Below are positions 35,640-53,639 of a stretch of DNA of 64,000 nt, in pieces. The translations under genes were made by a program, and so were the position numbers. The notes beneath the pieces were generated by a model. That model had not been told where the DNA came from. It saw nothing but the letters and a program-made list of their open reading frames with translations, and did no database searches. Each line of letters opens with the position of its first letter. Position 1 is the first letter of the stretch. This DNA comes from Eremophila alpestris peregrina. Lineage: Eukaryota > Chordata > Aves > Passeriformes > Alaudidae. The stretch is from positions 1,522,750-1,586,749 of the forward strand of contig WMCF01000066.1 in NCBI GenBank assembly GCA_009792885.1, read 5' to 3'.

Positions 35640-38600
35640 TTAGGCCTTCATGAGCGCTGCGACCACAGCCTTGGCGTTAAGGCTCCGCAGATCACAGTAG
35701 GTTTGTCCGGTACCAACGAAAACGATGGGCTTGCTCGTGATGTAGGTCATGGAGATGGCAGCACCCACCTGCCAGGGACAAGCAGCACCATGAAATCCAG
35801 TGCTCCCCCTCAGTCATTCATTCGTGCCCCATGGGTGAAAAGCAGACTTCTAAATTTGGGTTCAAAAGCTTAAACACAAGAAAGCGCAGGAGTGCCCTGT
35901 GTTTGACAATTCCTGTCCCTCCTGTTGCCATCAGGAAGTTCTGTGCAGAGTCACCTCAGCAGCCTCCTTACCTTGTCATCGATGGTATCAAACTTGGTGA
36001 GGACGATCCCATCGATGAGCCGTGGTGTCTGGGCCATGGAGTGATCAGCCAGGGCCTTGTTGAACTTGACCTGAGAGAGAAAAAAGATCCAAGAAATGCA
36101 TTTGTGGTGCCACCACTGTCCAATTCTCTGACAAAACCTACAGAAAAGGGTTCTTTTTCCCTCTTCATCTCTCAGGAACTAAGCTTCCACACTCACCAGC
36201 TGATCCACAGCCTCATTTCCCACCAGTGCTTCCCCAACAAACAGGACCAGGTCGGGAGCATTGACAGCGATGAGTTTGGCCAGCGCAGTCATCAGGGGTG
36301 CGTTGTCCTGCATGCGTCCCGCCGTGTCCACCAGCACCACGTCAAAGCCCTGGTTCCGAGCTGCGGTGGCAGGGAGGCAGCGTGAGGGACTGCACCGCCC
36401 CAGGACAGCACCACCCTCCCCCAGCTCTGCACATACCATAGGAGATGGCCTCCATGGCGATGCCCGCGGCGTCCTTGCCGTATCCCTTCTCGTAGAGCTG
36501 CACCATGGTGCGGCCGCCGTGGCTCTCCGGAGGGTGCAGTGCGTTGAGGCGGCGCGTGTGGGTGCGCAGCTGCTCCACCGCGCCCGCGCGGAACGTGTCG
36601 CACGCCGCAATGAGCACGCTGAAGCCGTTCTCGATGAGCCAGAACGAGATCTGCAGGTGGCACCGCATCAGAAAGCCTGTTAGTGGCTACACAGCCTGAG
36701 CCCATTGCCCCTGTCCTGTGATCCAGGATCCCGTCCTACCTTGGCCAGGTTGGTGGACTTCCCGACACCATTGACACCGCAGAAGGTCACGACGTAGGGC
36801 CGGCGGTGGCGCTGGGCGTCCATGACATCGCGGAGCATGTCCACACGGCGCTGGGGCTGCAGGATCTGCACCAGGGCCTCCTGCAGAGCCTGCTTCACTG
36901 TCGAGGTCACCGCTGGGAAAAGGGGATGCAAACAAGACATGTCACACATGGGGAATACTCCCGAGCTCCAAACCACACGCAGGATGCCACAGGGACACTT
37001 ACTGGTGAACGTTCCCATCACCTTCCCTTCCAGTTTCTTGGCCACAGATTCACAGAGCTGCACTGCAATCTCAGCTGCCACGTTTTTAGCTTTGAGGAAG
37101 ACAGAGTGGGAGTCAGTGCTGCTGAGGAGGTTGCACACATCCCACATGGGCGTCAAAGGAAGGATGGAGTCAGTGTGCAGGATTCCCACCAGACCTGACT
37201 GTGACTCCCATTTAGCTGCACGCTGGTGGGCTCCTCAGGGGTGAGACAGGAACCCACCAGTTCCTTTGGGCAAGAATATCTCAAACCACAGGCACTACCC
37301 ACACTGGGGCCCACCCAACAGAGCACAGGGAACCACCACCAATCCCTCACACTATGGATCCAGATGTACCAATCAAGTGATCCTTCATCTTCTCCAGCAC
37401 AGGGTCCATGTCATCTCTGGTCAAGCTCTTGGAACCCACCAGGCCCTTCAGCATGCCAAACATGCCCCCCAGGCCACCCTTCTTCACACTGTGGAGAAGC
37501 AGAAGAGTTACACTGAGGTTTGAGAGCGACCATCTGCAAAGGTCAGATGTAGAAGGTGCTTGTCCTGAGCAGACAAACACATCAGTTTGTCCTTCCTGCA
37601 TTACTGGTTAGACTGGAACAAGAGTTATGAGAGAGAAATCAAGAACCATGTGACAAGCAAGGGCTGTGGCAGCCTCTACCTGGGTTTTGAAGGGTTCTGG
37701 ACAACTTTCTCCTCTTCAGCTTCGTCCTCACTCTCGTACTCCAGGTCGTAGAGGCGGCCGGGCTCCCGATTTTTGTCCCCCAGGGCCTGCAAAGGGAAGA
37801 GGCAGCTTTATGGGCTGAGTGCCACAATCCTTGTTCCCTGTTTCTTCATGATCCCTTCTCATCCAGGCACAGAGGCTGGGCTGGGTTCATAATGCCCAAA
37901 GAATGCATGACAGCAAATGGAGCCTGACTTTTCCTCACCATGTCAGGGTCAAACTCCTCCACAGGACAAGCCTCCGCGCTGCCGTTGGTAGCGGAGTTAC
38001 TGTAATCGAGTACTTTGGCATTAGAGTTCCCCAGATCCCACACCCGGGGCTTCTTCCCCTTCTCCTTCTGTGCATCAGGCTTTGGAGATCTGGTGGAACA
38101 AAGAGCAGAAACACACTGTGTTCAGTACAGTGCATCACCTCCTCAGGAGATGTGAAAAATAAAAACCTGGATTACCCTAAGAGGCAGAAATTGACCCATC
38201 CAATCTCCAGAGTTTATTTATCTGAATTTTAACCCTGTATGGCACCACTCCTCCTCAATGCACTGCTCCTGTCTGCTCACTAAAAACAGGTCTGGACCTC
38301 TCCCAGGGTTTCTGGATCTTCCAGCAATGAAAATCAGGTTCTATTACCCTTCCAGGACACCCAGGTGTCTTCTCCCAGTCTTTTCAGCAAGGAGGGAAAT
38401 CAGGTCCAGGAAAGTGAGGTCTGGCTTCCTTTTGGAGGAGATATTCAGCCATGGCCTAGTTTGAAGCATAGGCAGACTGACCATGCCCTCATCACCCACC
38501 TGGACTTCTCCCCAGCTTTCATGTGTCTCCTGAAGAATTCCTCCCGGTTCTTCTGCAGGATTTCATCCTTGGTCAGTTCCTCCTTGTCCCCTGCTGCTGA

Positions 38601-40931
38601 GAGCTGCTTGTCACCTGCAGATGCTTTACTGGGTGCTGCCACAGCTTCTGTTCCTGACAGGAGGAGCCCAAACACAAGCTCAGTCCGGCTCCAAGTGGAT
38701 TGGGAAAGCACAGGCTGCAACACATTGCTCTGGAATATTTATTTCCCTCCCATTTCTCTTCCCCATCAACTCACCATCCTTTTTGGAACCTTTGTTTTTC
38801 TTGTTCTTGACCTTCTCCTTTGGTTTCTCCCCTCGGGTTTCAATCATACACTTGACAGTCTTCTGGGATTTCGAGGACTGCTCAAACGTCTTCATTACCG
38901 TGGGAGCTCGGACTTTGCTGCTGTCCTCTGCATCCCTGCAGGGAGGTGACCCATTAGCCTGGATTTCAGCTCTTCCCCCACTCCCATCTCTGCTCAAAAC
39001 AGAAACTGAAGACAAAACCCAAGCTCTCTACCGGAGGAGGCGCATGAAGTCATCTTTAAAATCAAAGGTGCCATTTAGGAGGCCCAGAGCTCCTTTCTGC
39101 TGGAACTCGTTGCGGTACTTGTCTCGGAACTCCTTATGGACGTCGTCTATCAACTTGTCCACATAGGTTAGAGTCAGGATCTTCTGGAAGCCCACCTGCC
39201 AAGGAGCCAGCCAACAGACACTGCATTTCCAGCTCACTCGACAGCAGCAAGCAAGCAAAAACCTCTCTATGTAATTCAGAGTTCCTTAACTTGCCCAAAC
39301 TTCAGCCTGCACTTTCTGCTCCACCTTGCCAGGCTTTTAAAATGCCCCCAAAAAGGTGAGAAACAGCCCAGAGCTTCACTTCAGCAGGTGACCCTAACAC
39401 ACAGAAGCTGTCTAATGGCAAGAGGGACACGTAGGGCAAGGGCAGAAAACCTTTAGCTTATCTGAGGGTTAAAAGGGAAGGCTGTATGGATTTATGGAGA
39501 TAAGGTGCCAGGAGACTGAAAAAGTGTTAAGTGCTCCATAAAGTGACAAGAATGACACATTTCTGGCTCTTTTTCAATAGATATGGCCAAAGTGAAGTTT
39601 TACAAAGCTGCAGCTTCTATTTGAGGTTTGATTAGTTTTAATCCTGTTGCAGATGATTAAAATAAGCTGCTACTGCAGCGGCATTCAGCTGACAGACACC
39701 CTGTTCCCCCTCTGCAGGGAGCCTGGCTACACTGGGTCACTGCTCAACTTCCCCCTGAAATGCTCATCACAGCCCCTCACCCCCCAAATCTCAGCGACAG
39801 AGGAGCCAAACGAGTCTGGGAGCCAAGGTCCAGCCCTACACAATGCAAACAGCTGTTTGCTCAAACCCCAGCACAGTGGGAACTGTTCCCCCTCTTTTCT
39901 GAGGCAATCCCCTTCCTTCAGGTTTGGGGGCATGGAGGGACCCTCCTGCCACCCCACTGGTGCTGGGGGGTCACTTACCACAAACACCAGCTCAAACTGG
40001 TTGTCCAGTTTGTACTTGAGTGTGAGGGCTTCATGGGTGAAGGAGTTGTTGCCACCTCTCTCCTGGGGGAGAGGAGCTGTCAGCATGGGGGTGCCAGCAG
40101 CACCCACCATCTGCTCATCCCTGTCATCCCCCTCTCCCCACCATCATCCCGGTCACTCTCCTTTCCCAAAGTGGCCCAGCATGCCTTACACGTGACCCCA
40201 CAAGCCCTGTGCAGGTGGTCCCATCCATCCCCCTTCAGCTGCGTGAGCCCACCCACCCCCGGGGTGCTCGTGCCCCACTCTGCCCCATCCCAAGCAGCTG
40301 GTCCCACCCAAGACTCTCTCCTCCGCAAGGTGACTGTCCCATCCACACCCCAAATGGGTGATTCTACACCCGTCCCCACCCCCAGAGCTGGTCGTGCCTG
40401 TGTCCCCCCCAACAAGTGTTCCCACCTGGGTGCCACCCCTCCCCTCTTCGTCCCCAGGTAGATGGTCACACCAATGTCCCCCCTCCCCATGCAGGGCCTC
40501 CCATCCACCTCCCCCCCTCGAAAGGCTGATCCCATTCCCCCAGAGATGCTCGTGCCCGTGTTTCCCCCTCCCCAGGCAGGTGGTCCCAGTCCCCATTCCC
40601 CCGCCGTGGGCTCCCCTCATTTCCCTTCCCAGGTAGAAGGTCCCATCCCCGCCTCCCCCGCCATGTCTGTAGTGTCACCCCGCCTCCCTCCGCAGGCAGA
40701 TGGCTCCCACCGCCCCGCTCCCTCACGGCTGGCGGGCTCCAACACTCCCCCCTCGCCAGCTATGTGACCCCTACCCAACCCTCCGCCCCCCGGCAGCCGG
40801 TCCCGCCCGACCTGCAGGAGGACGGAGCGGATGAGGGCATTGACGGGGGCGGTGGCGGCGGGCCCGCGCACGCCCTGGAAGCACCAGAGGACGAGACCGC
40901 CCTTGCTGAAGATGGTGAAGAAGTCGAGCAT
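35640..40931 (-). CDS. SRPRA: Signal recognition particle receptor subunit alpha
   Basis: SRPRA is the peripheral GTPase of the SRP receptor, docking ribosome-SRP complexes on the ER membrane through SR-beta. Fourteen exons on minus: 40931-40812, 40062-39979, 39195-39032, 38935-38775, 38653-38500, 38089-37939, 37786-37680, 37488-37370, 37089-37003, 36912-36740, 36650-36437, 36360-36197, 36070-35972 and 35768-35640. They total 1926 bases and 641 residues (human 638). An SRX domain (MLDFFTIFSKGG...) leads into a Lys-rich linker (KPKEKVKNKKNKGSKK). An N domain with GMFGMLKGLVGSKS follows, then the GTPase: G1 GVNGVGKST, DTFRAGA, G3 DTAGR and G4 TKFD. It ends LMKA. It starts 157 bases from the FOXRED1 ATG, head to head. 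Confidence 0.97.
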
Positions 40932-41088
40932 GGCGGCGGCGCCGGGCCCGGCGGGGCGCACACGTCGCTCTGCCCCGCGCTTCCGCCGGAAGCTCCGCCC
41001 CCCCGCGCCATTGGCGGAACGGCGGCGCGCAGGGGGGCGGGGCGGAGGCGCGGCCCGGTGGGCGGGGCCACGGGAAGGGGGCGGAGCC
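40932..41088. promoter_or_regulatory. Bidirectional promoter, SRPRA/FOXRED1
   Basis: Only 157 bases separate the two start codons, which face away from each other. The gap is CpG-rich, has no TATA box and holds two ETS-type sites in inverted orientation (CTTCCG 40980-40985 and CGGAAG 40987-40992). It also holds an inverted CCAAT (ATTGG 41010-41014) and GGGCGG boxes near 41033-41045. This is the typical make-up of a housekeeping bidirectional promoter. The same head-to-head pair exists in human. Confidence 0.85.
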
Positions 41089-43170
41089 ATGCTGCCGTTG
41101 GGGCGCGCGCTGCGCGCGCCGGGATGGGGCGGTTTGGGGGGTTTGGGGGCCTTGGGGGGGGGAAGGGCCCCGGGATGGGGCAGGACCCCCGGGGGAACCC
41201 CGGAACCGGCAGGGATCCCGGCAGGGGTCCCGAGCCGCCCCCTCCGCACCGCGGGGCCGCTCGGCTCCGACTTCTTCCGCGGTGAGATCCGGAGGGGTCC
41301 CTGGCACGGCACCGGGGATTTGGGGGGAAGAATGGAGAGGGGGTCGAGGTGTGGATCGCTGGGAATAGGGAGGGGGTCGAGTAAATTGGGGTGTCCCAGG
41401 GAATGGAGGGATTGCTGGGATGTGTGAGGATTGATGGGGTCGGGATTGCTGGGAATGGGGAGTCCCAAGGAATGGCACTGGGGTGGTTACGGGCGTGTAT
41501 GGAAGGGTTCCAGAGGGGCTTGGGGGTGATCCCTGGGGACTGCGGGACATGACAGTGGGCATTGGAGGCGTCGGGGGGAATTGGGTGGCTGGTGGTGTCA
41601 GAGGGAACTGGGGGGTTCCTGAAGGCCCAGGGGAAGCTGGGGGCGGGGGTCCCCAAGGGTCACGTCGCAGGGGCCTGGTGGAGGTCCTGGGTGATTCCCA
41701 GAGCGGACTGGGGGATCAGGAGAGGCTCTGGGAGCAGGTGGGGATTCCAGGGGACTGGGGAGCGGTTCTGGTGGTTCACAGAGGGTCCGGGGGCGTTTTC
41801 CCGATGACCCAGGGGGATCTGGGGGGCTCGGAGAGATGAGGAACCGGGGGTATCCTGGGAATGCCCTAAAGGGGTCCCAGGGGATGCAGAGCGTAGCGGG
41901 GTGGTGCACGGGGGGCTGCCAGCTGTGTCCCCAGGCTCGGCAGCCCCCCATTCTACCGGCAGAGCTGGGGCAGACCCTGGAGCGCATGGGCCGGACCCTG
42001 AGGGATCAGCTGCCATCCTCGGGGAGCGGAGGGGGGGGATGGATTCCCACGGGGACCCACTCCGACCCCCGGCCCCCCGACGCGGCCGATGTGGTGGTGG
42101 TGGGCGGCGGCGTGGTGGGCTGGTCCGTGGCGTACTGGCTGAAGGTGCTGGAGGGCCGGCGGCGGCAGCACGGCATGAGGGTGCTCGTGGTGGAGCGGGA
42201 CCCCTTGGTGAGACACCCCCTCCCAGGGCAAGGTATGGCCTTGGGGATCCCCCTGAACCCCTTTTATATTGGCTGTCCTCTGCTTCAGTATTCCAAAGCC
42301 TCCACGGTGCTGTCGGCGGGGGGGATCCGGCAGCAGTTTTCCATCCGGGAAAATATCCTCATGTCCCGTTTCTCTGCCAGCTTCCTCCGTGACATCAACG
42401 TATGTGGGGTTATATGGGCAAAGGGTTGTTTGGGGAATCCAGCCCCACTCACTGTGGTGCCCCTGTCTCCTAATAGGAGTACCTTGGGGTGCCAAATGAG
42501 CCCCCCATCGACATCCAGTTCCAGCCCTCTGGATACCTGTTCCTCGCATCTCCCCAGAACGCTGCTGCCCTGGAGGCCACTGTCCAGCTCCAGAGGTGGG
42601 GGACCCACATGGGACCCTCCTGTGGGGGAGGTTTCAGGGGCCGGGGGTCATCCTGACCCTCCTCCACATACTGGCCATCCCCAGGGATGAAGGGGTGCAG
42701 GTCGCCTTGCTGTCCCCCACACAGCTGAAGACGAAATTCCCCTGGATAAACACGGAGGATGTGGCTGTGGCATCCTATGGTATGTGGGAAGATGGGGAGG
42801 GCTTGGAGACCCCCCTCAACATCCTTCCCGATCCTCATCCTCCTGATGCATCCTTCATCCTGGTTTTATTTATGAAAGGGGAAGTCTAGCCCCCCAAAGT
42901 GGATGTATTGTTTCCCTGCCCAGGTCTGGAGGATGAAGGCTGGTTTGACCCCTGGACCCTCCTCACCGCTTTGCGGCGCAAAGCCATATCCCTGGGAGTG
43001 CAGAGCTGCCCTGGGGAGGTGCGAGGTGAGGGATGGGGGTACATAGGGAGGTTTGCCCCCTGCCACCCCCAGGACCCCCCATCTCACTCCAAAACTCTCC
43101 AGGTTTTGTCACCTCGGACAACCACATGATGCCACCAGCACCACCGTCTGCACGCATCAAATATGTCCAC

Positions 43171-43209
<39 letters not shown>

Positions 43210-44738
43210 ACCCCACTCCCCAGGAGTGCCCGTGACCCCGTGTCTGTGCCCTCCCAGGTCTACATGCCAGACAGCCTGGAATACCAGCCAGTTGCCTGTG
43301 CAATCGTGGTCAATGCTGCAGGTGCCTGGGCTGGGAAACTGCTGGAGGCAGATGGGCTGCCCAGGGCGCTGTGCCAGCCCCCGCTGCCCATCCAGCCCAG
43401 GAAGAGGTAAGGGGGGGGCTCCCAGCAAGGACAGCCTGGTAGCACCCCCTCTGGTGTGGGTTAGCTCCTGGGGTCAGAGTGGAGCCACATCCCAGCAACT
43501 CCTTTTTCAAGGGGGTGATGTCCTTGGTGCTGTTTTGGAAGGAGGTACTTTAGCATCCACCACTCGGTGTCATGGGGGAGCACCTCAGCACTTTTATTTT
43601 GGGGGTGTCATCTTGACACTCACACTCTGAGAGGGTGACATGAACCCCTGGGTGCTATTTTGGGGGGATCTCAGAATGGTACATGTCTCAGCACCCACCA
43701 CCCTCCAACTTCTGCAGGGGATGGTGAGCTTCCTCAGTTTTTTATTTGGAAGTGGGGTCTTGCATCCTGGAGTTCCCATTATTCCTCAAGCACCCCCAGC
43801 CCCAGTGCCCCCGTTATGTCCCCATACTCCCAATCCCAGTGCCCTCATTATCCCCCTCAATGTCACCTGTTGTCCCCCAGTGTCCCCAGCCTCAGTATCC
43901 ACAGTATTCCCCCAGTATTCCCAGTACCCCTATTATTCCCCCAATGCCCCCATTAACTTGCCAGTGCTCACAGCCCTGTTATCCCCATTACCCCCACACT
44001 ACTTCAATTATTTCCCCAGTGCCCACAGTCCCAGCCCCTCCAGTGTGCCTAGGAGTGGCATGACCCCTCAATGTCATTTTTTGGGGGGGACAAACACCTC
44101 CACACCCAGCCCCACCACACCAAATTTGGGGGCAAGGGGAGCACCCCTCACTCTCTGTTTGGGGGTTTCCCAGGTATATATTCACCTGGCACTGCCCCAA
44201 TGGCCCTGGCCTCTCCTGCCCCTTCCTTGTCGACACCTCTGGTGCTTATTTCCGTCGGGACGGCTTCGATAGGAATTACCTGGGCGGGATGAGCCCCACC
44301 GAGGTGAGCCCATGGAGTCCCCTCAGACCATTCACCCTCCTATTCTTTATCAGACACCTCCAGTCTATCCTTTTGCAGGAGGAAGAGCCGGATCCCAGCG
44401 ACCTCTCGGTGGATCACGATTTTTTCCAGGAGCAGATGTGGCCCCCGCTGGCTCGGCGGGTCCCAGCTTTTGAATCCCTGCGGGTCAGGGCGTCTTGGGC
44501 TGGGTACTATGACTACAACACCTTCGACCAGAACCCGGTGCTGGGCCCTCATCCCCGGCTGGAAAACCTGTTTACAGCTGCGGGTTTTAGCGGCCACGGG
44601 CTCCAACACGCGCCAGCCGCTGGCAGGGCCGTGGCCGAGCTGGTGATGAGGGGCCGCTATGAGACCCTGGATCTGCAGAGGCTGGGATGGGACAGGCTGG
44701 TGAATGGGGAACCACTGCCAGAGAAAGGCGTGATTTGA
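41089..44738 (+). CDS. FOXRED1: FAD-dependent oxidoreductase FOXRED1
   Basis: FOXRED1 is a mitochondrial DAO-family flavoprotein needed for complex I assembly. Exons: 41089-41281, 41963-42207, 42289-42399, 42477-42595, 42685-42779, 42924-43025, 43103-43170, 43258-43406, 44174-44303 and 44379-44738. They total 1572 bases and 523 residues (human 486). The Arg/Gly-rich N-terminus fits a targeting signal. VVVVGGGVVGWSVAYWL is the FAD-binding GxGxxG. Later blocks are SAGGIRQQFS, NAAGAW and GFSGHGLQHAP. The exon 2 acceptor at 41961-41962 was chosen because it keeps phase (FFR-ELGQTLERM); a nearer-consensus AG at 41933-41934 breaks the frame. The exon 1 end and the longer Gly-rich leader are the least certain parts. 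Exon 10 is one uninterrupted 360-base block. Confidence 0.92.
43175..43208 (+). repeat. (GT)17 microsatellite at a splice donor
   Basis: A 34-base perfect GT tract begins four bases after the FOXRED1 exon 7 boundary (43170), so the donor GTGAGT runs straight into it. Its copy number may vary between individuals. Confidence 0.95.
43780..44050 (+). repeat. Diverged C-rich repeat, FOXRED1 intron 8
   Basis: Imperfect repetition of short C-rich words around CCCCAGT, CCCATTAT and CCCAGTACCCC. It belongs to the same family as the larger array at 44860-45770. No open frame in it is credible. Confidence 0.75.
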
Positions 44739-44811
44739 TGGGGATGGGGAGGGGGGAAACCGAGGCACAGCTGTGGACCCCCTCCCCAGGCCAGAGGTTG
44801 TGTTCTGTAGG

Positions 44812-44817
44812 AATAAA
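44812..44817 (+). terminator. FOXRED1: Polyadenylation signal of FOXRED1
   Basis: AATAAA sits 74 bases past the stop codon, giving a short 3' UTR of about 90-100 bases. Confidence 0.7.
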
Positions 44818-44859
44818 TGGATGGATGATGAGAAGTGTGCAAAGGAATTAATGTCCACA

Positions 44860-45770
44860 TCTGCCATGTTCCCCCCACCAGTGCTACCAGTATCCTCCCC
44901 ACTACCCTCAGTTCTAATGTCCCCATTGACACCTTCCACAACTTCAGTTGCCCCATTCCCTCCCAGTATCCCTATTATGTTCCCATACCTACAGTCCCAG
45001 TGTTCTCAGTATCCCACAATGTTACCTATTGCCTCCCCAATTCCTCTTAGCTCCAGTGTCCTCACAGTCCCCATTCCCACTGTGCTCCCACTATCCCTCC
45101 AATGTCCTCCAGTACCCCCATTATATTCCTATTCTCCAGATCAGTGTCCGTGCTATTCCCCCGGAGTCCCACATTGTCCCCAGTGTCCCCACTAACTCCC
45201 ATTTCTCCCAATAATTCTATTATGATCCAGTGCCCTCAATATTCCCCGAGTGCCTCCAGCCCCAGTATCCTCAGTATCCCCACAACTGTCCTGCAGTATC
45301 CCCACCTCCAGTGCTCCCATTATCCCCAGTATCCCCTTAGTGCCCCCATTATNNNNNNNNNNNNNNNNNNNNNNNNNNNNNNNNNNNNNNNNNNNNNNNN
45401 NNNNNNNNNNNNNNNNNNNNNNNNNNNNNNNNNNNNNNNNNNNNNNNNNNNNNNNNNNNNNNNNNNNNNNNNNNNNNNNNNNNNNNNNNNNNNNNNNNNN
45501 NNNNNNNNNNNNNNNNNNNNNNNNNNNNNNNNNNNNNNNNNNNNNNNNNNNNNNNNNNNNNNNNNNNNNNNNNNNNNNNNNNNNNNNNNNNNNNNNNNNN
45601 NNNNNNNNNNNNNNNNNNNNNNNNNNNNNNNNNNNNNCCGGTATCCCCAGTATCCCCCAGTGTTCCCAGTACCCCTGGCCCCAGTATGCCCATTTCCCCC
45701 GGTATCCCCAGTATCCCCGCACTGTTCCCAGTATCCCGCCGTTATTCCGCCGTTCCCAATTCCCTTCCCC
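44860..45770 (+). repeat. C-rich CCCCAGTATCC-type repeat, FOXRED1/EI24 gap
   Basis: The spacer between the FOXRED1 polyA site and the EI24 promoter consists of degenerate repeats with the words CCCAGTATCCC, CCCCATTAT and TCCCAGTACCCC. The assembly breaks inside it (45353-45637), as is typical when such repeats defeat assembly. True length is therefore unknown. Open frames across it are low-complexity and not genes. Confidence 0.8.
45353..45637. other. Assembly gap (285 unknown bases)
   Basis: A continuous run of N inside the C-rich repeat array. Confidence 0.99.
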
Positions 45771-45779
45771 GTGCATGTG

Positions 45780-45793
45780 GCGCCCTCTGGCGG
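45780..45793. promoter_or_regulatory. CTCF-like motif upstream of EI24
   Basis: GCGCCCTCTGGCGG matches 13 of 14 positions of the CTCF core as recalled. It sits exactly where the C-rich repeat gives way to the EI24 CpG island. Binding is inferred. Confidence 0.45.
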
Positions 45794-46039
45794 CGGGCAG
45801 CAGCAGCGTGCACGCGCAGCATTTGGGGCGGGGAGCGAGCGCCTCGGCCTTCGGCGCATGCGCAGCGAAGGCAGTGGGCGGTGCCGGGTCGGTGGGCGGA
45901 GCCCTGTGAGTGGGCGGTGTCCGGCGGTGGGCGGGGCCGCGGCAGTGCGTGTGCGCGGTGCGCGCGGCGCATGCGCGGTGGGCGCGGCCGGGCCGTGTGA
46001 GCCGGGCCCGTCCCGCCGTGCGCCCCCGGCCCGGCCCCG
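45794..46039 (+). promoter_or_regulatory. EI24: EI24 CpG promoter and non-coding exon 1
   Basis: A CpG island with two NRF1-type palindromes GCGCATGCGC (45854-45863 and 45967-45976). A probable non-coding first exon ends at the donor CCCCG|GTGAGT (GT at 46040-46041). No TATA box. The exact start is not visible. Confidence 0.65.
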
Positions 46040-47055
46040 GTGAGTGCGGGGGGACCGGGGCGCCGGGGGGCGGCACACGGACACACACTCGGGGGTCAGC
46101 GCCGGGAACCGCGCGCCTCCAGGGGCGAAACAAACCCCGAGGGGATTTTGGGCACTGCGGGGGAGGCCTTGAGGGCATTTGGGAACAGACCCCCCGCAAA
46201 CACACTGTGTGGGGAGACTGTGGGGACAGCCCTGAGGTAAAGTACGGGCCCCCCCGGATTATGGGGTCACGCAGAACCCCGGCAGGCACGAGGGGGTTCT
46301 GCCCCTCTCCGGGTGCCTGAGGGTCAGCCCCTCAGCTGTCAGGAGGCACAGACCCCCAGGTCACCCCTCTACAGTGGGCGAATCCTGTGGGTGCCTCCCT
46401 CTTCAGGGTATTCCATGACTCGGATTTTTAGGAGGAAGCTGTCTGTGATTAACTCGGTAATAAATCTGGAGGCCGGGTCTGGTTCTGCAGCTTAGATCAC
46501 GTCAGGGTCTGACTCGGAATAACCAAAACAAACGCGTTTTTAAAATGATTTTTGATTGTTTGTGTCCCGCGGCTACGGCAGCAGCACTGACATGCCGGGG
46601 TTTGTGATTCCAGCCTGCTGCAGAGCTGCTGGGAGCTCTGCCTGGGAGGAATGAGTGGTTTGCATGCTGGTGGGAAAGCACAAGTTTTGTTAGCTGGTGG
46701 TTTATTTTTTTACTTGTTTCAGGTGCTGGTTTTGTTTCTCTGCTGGTTTACAAGAGCTGTTCCTTTAACACTGTGATATGAACAGGATGGGTCCATTCCC
46801 TGGCCTGTTGCAGGATGGTTGTGCCCAATGGGAAGCCAGTGAGGGCCGGGAATCTTGTTGGAAATCACCGGGGCATGACTGAACTTGTCATTCCTGGCCA
46901 GCCCAATGTTACCAGCTCTGCCATGGCCCTGTGTGTTCTCTCTCTGCAGGCTCCATCCGTTTCCCATCTCTCCAGGATGAGAGAGGCTTGGGTCCGGCTC
47001 TCCCCCTCTCCCTGTAGTTGATAGTTTGGGAAGCAGAGGTGATGCTGGAGTCGAG

Positions 47056-53012
<5,957 letters not shown>

Positions 53013-53537
53013 GCTGCCCCCAGACCCCGGGGAGGGGGGGCACCCACGGGCTTCTCTGCGCCCCCGATCTCCAGGGACAGGCAGGACCCATCCTGACGAG
53101 GTGTCACTGTCAGTTCTGCGCCTCCCGCTGGAAAATTTTTTGGGGGAAATCGGGGTTTTTAACACCTTTGTGAGTTTCCAGGAGCCGGGTTGTGCCCTGC
53201 GCTTGTTTTATAGTGGACTCTTTTGTACGCCTTTCCGTGCCATCTCCCTGCCGGTGGGTCGGAACCCCGTCACCCCGTTTTGCCGTTGTGTCCCTCCCGT
53301 GTCTCCCCAGTGTCCCCCTGCCCCTCGTCCCCCTTCCCGCTCCCTCCATCTCCCCTAACTCAGGTCGTGGGAGGGGGGCGGGCATTTCTGGGAGCTCCCG
53401 CTGCCGTCGAGCACAGCGTCCCCCTCCCGTGCATGTACCGTTTCTGTCGGGTCGGGGAAGGAACCGGTGACGTTCAAACCCCTTTGGATATTTCGGGCCG
53501 GTTTATCAACTTTTCTCTAGTATTTTCACACTGAAAC

Positions 53538-53543
53538 ATTAAA
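53538..53543 (+). terminator. EI24: Polyadenylation signal of EI24
   Basis: ATTAAA follows a 3' UTR of about 530 bases. The STT3A CpG island begins almost at once, so the two genes are closely packed in tandem. Confidence 0.6.
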
Positions 53544-53639
53544 CGGAGAAACCACGATTCTCAGCCGTTCTGCGCCTGCCGCTGTCGTTACTCCGGGCGG
53601 GGTTCCCGGGGCCGGGCTCCCCCCGCGCCCCGCAGTGGT

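Noticed and set aside
40617..41656. Antisense frames of 283 and 298 codons over the SRPRA/FOXRED1 promoter
   Set aside because: High GC removes stop codons. The frames are Pro/Arg-rich shadows of real exons and promoter DNA.
41933..41934. Alternative FOXRED1 exon 2 acceptor (GTCCCCAG)
   Set aside because: It would put the exon in the wrong frame after exon 1, losing the FAD-binding motif. It could only be used with another exon 1.
45102..46289. Long open frames on both strands in the FOXRED1/EI24 spacer (up to 365 codons)
   Set aside because: They cross the assembly gap and a C-rich repeat, then run through a CpG island. There is no protein resemblance and no exon structure.
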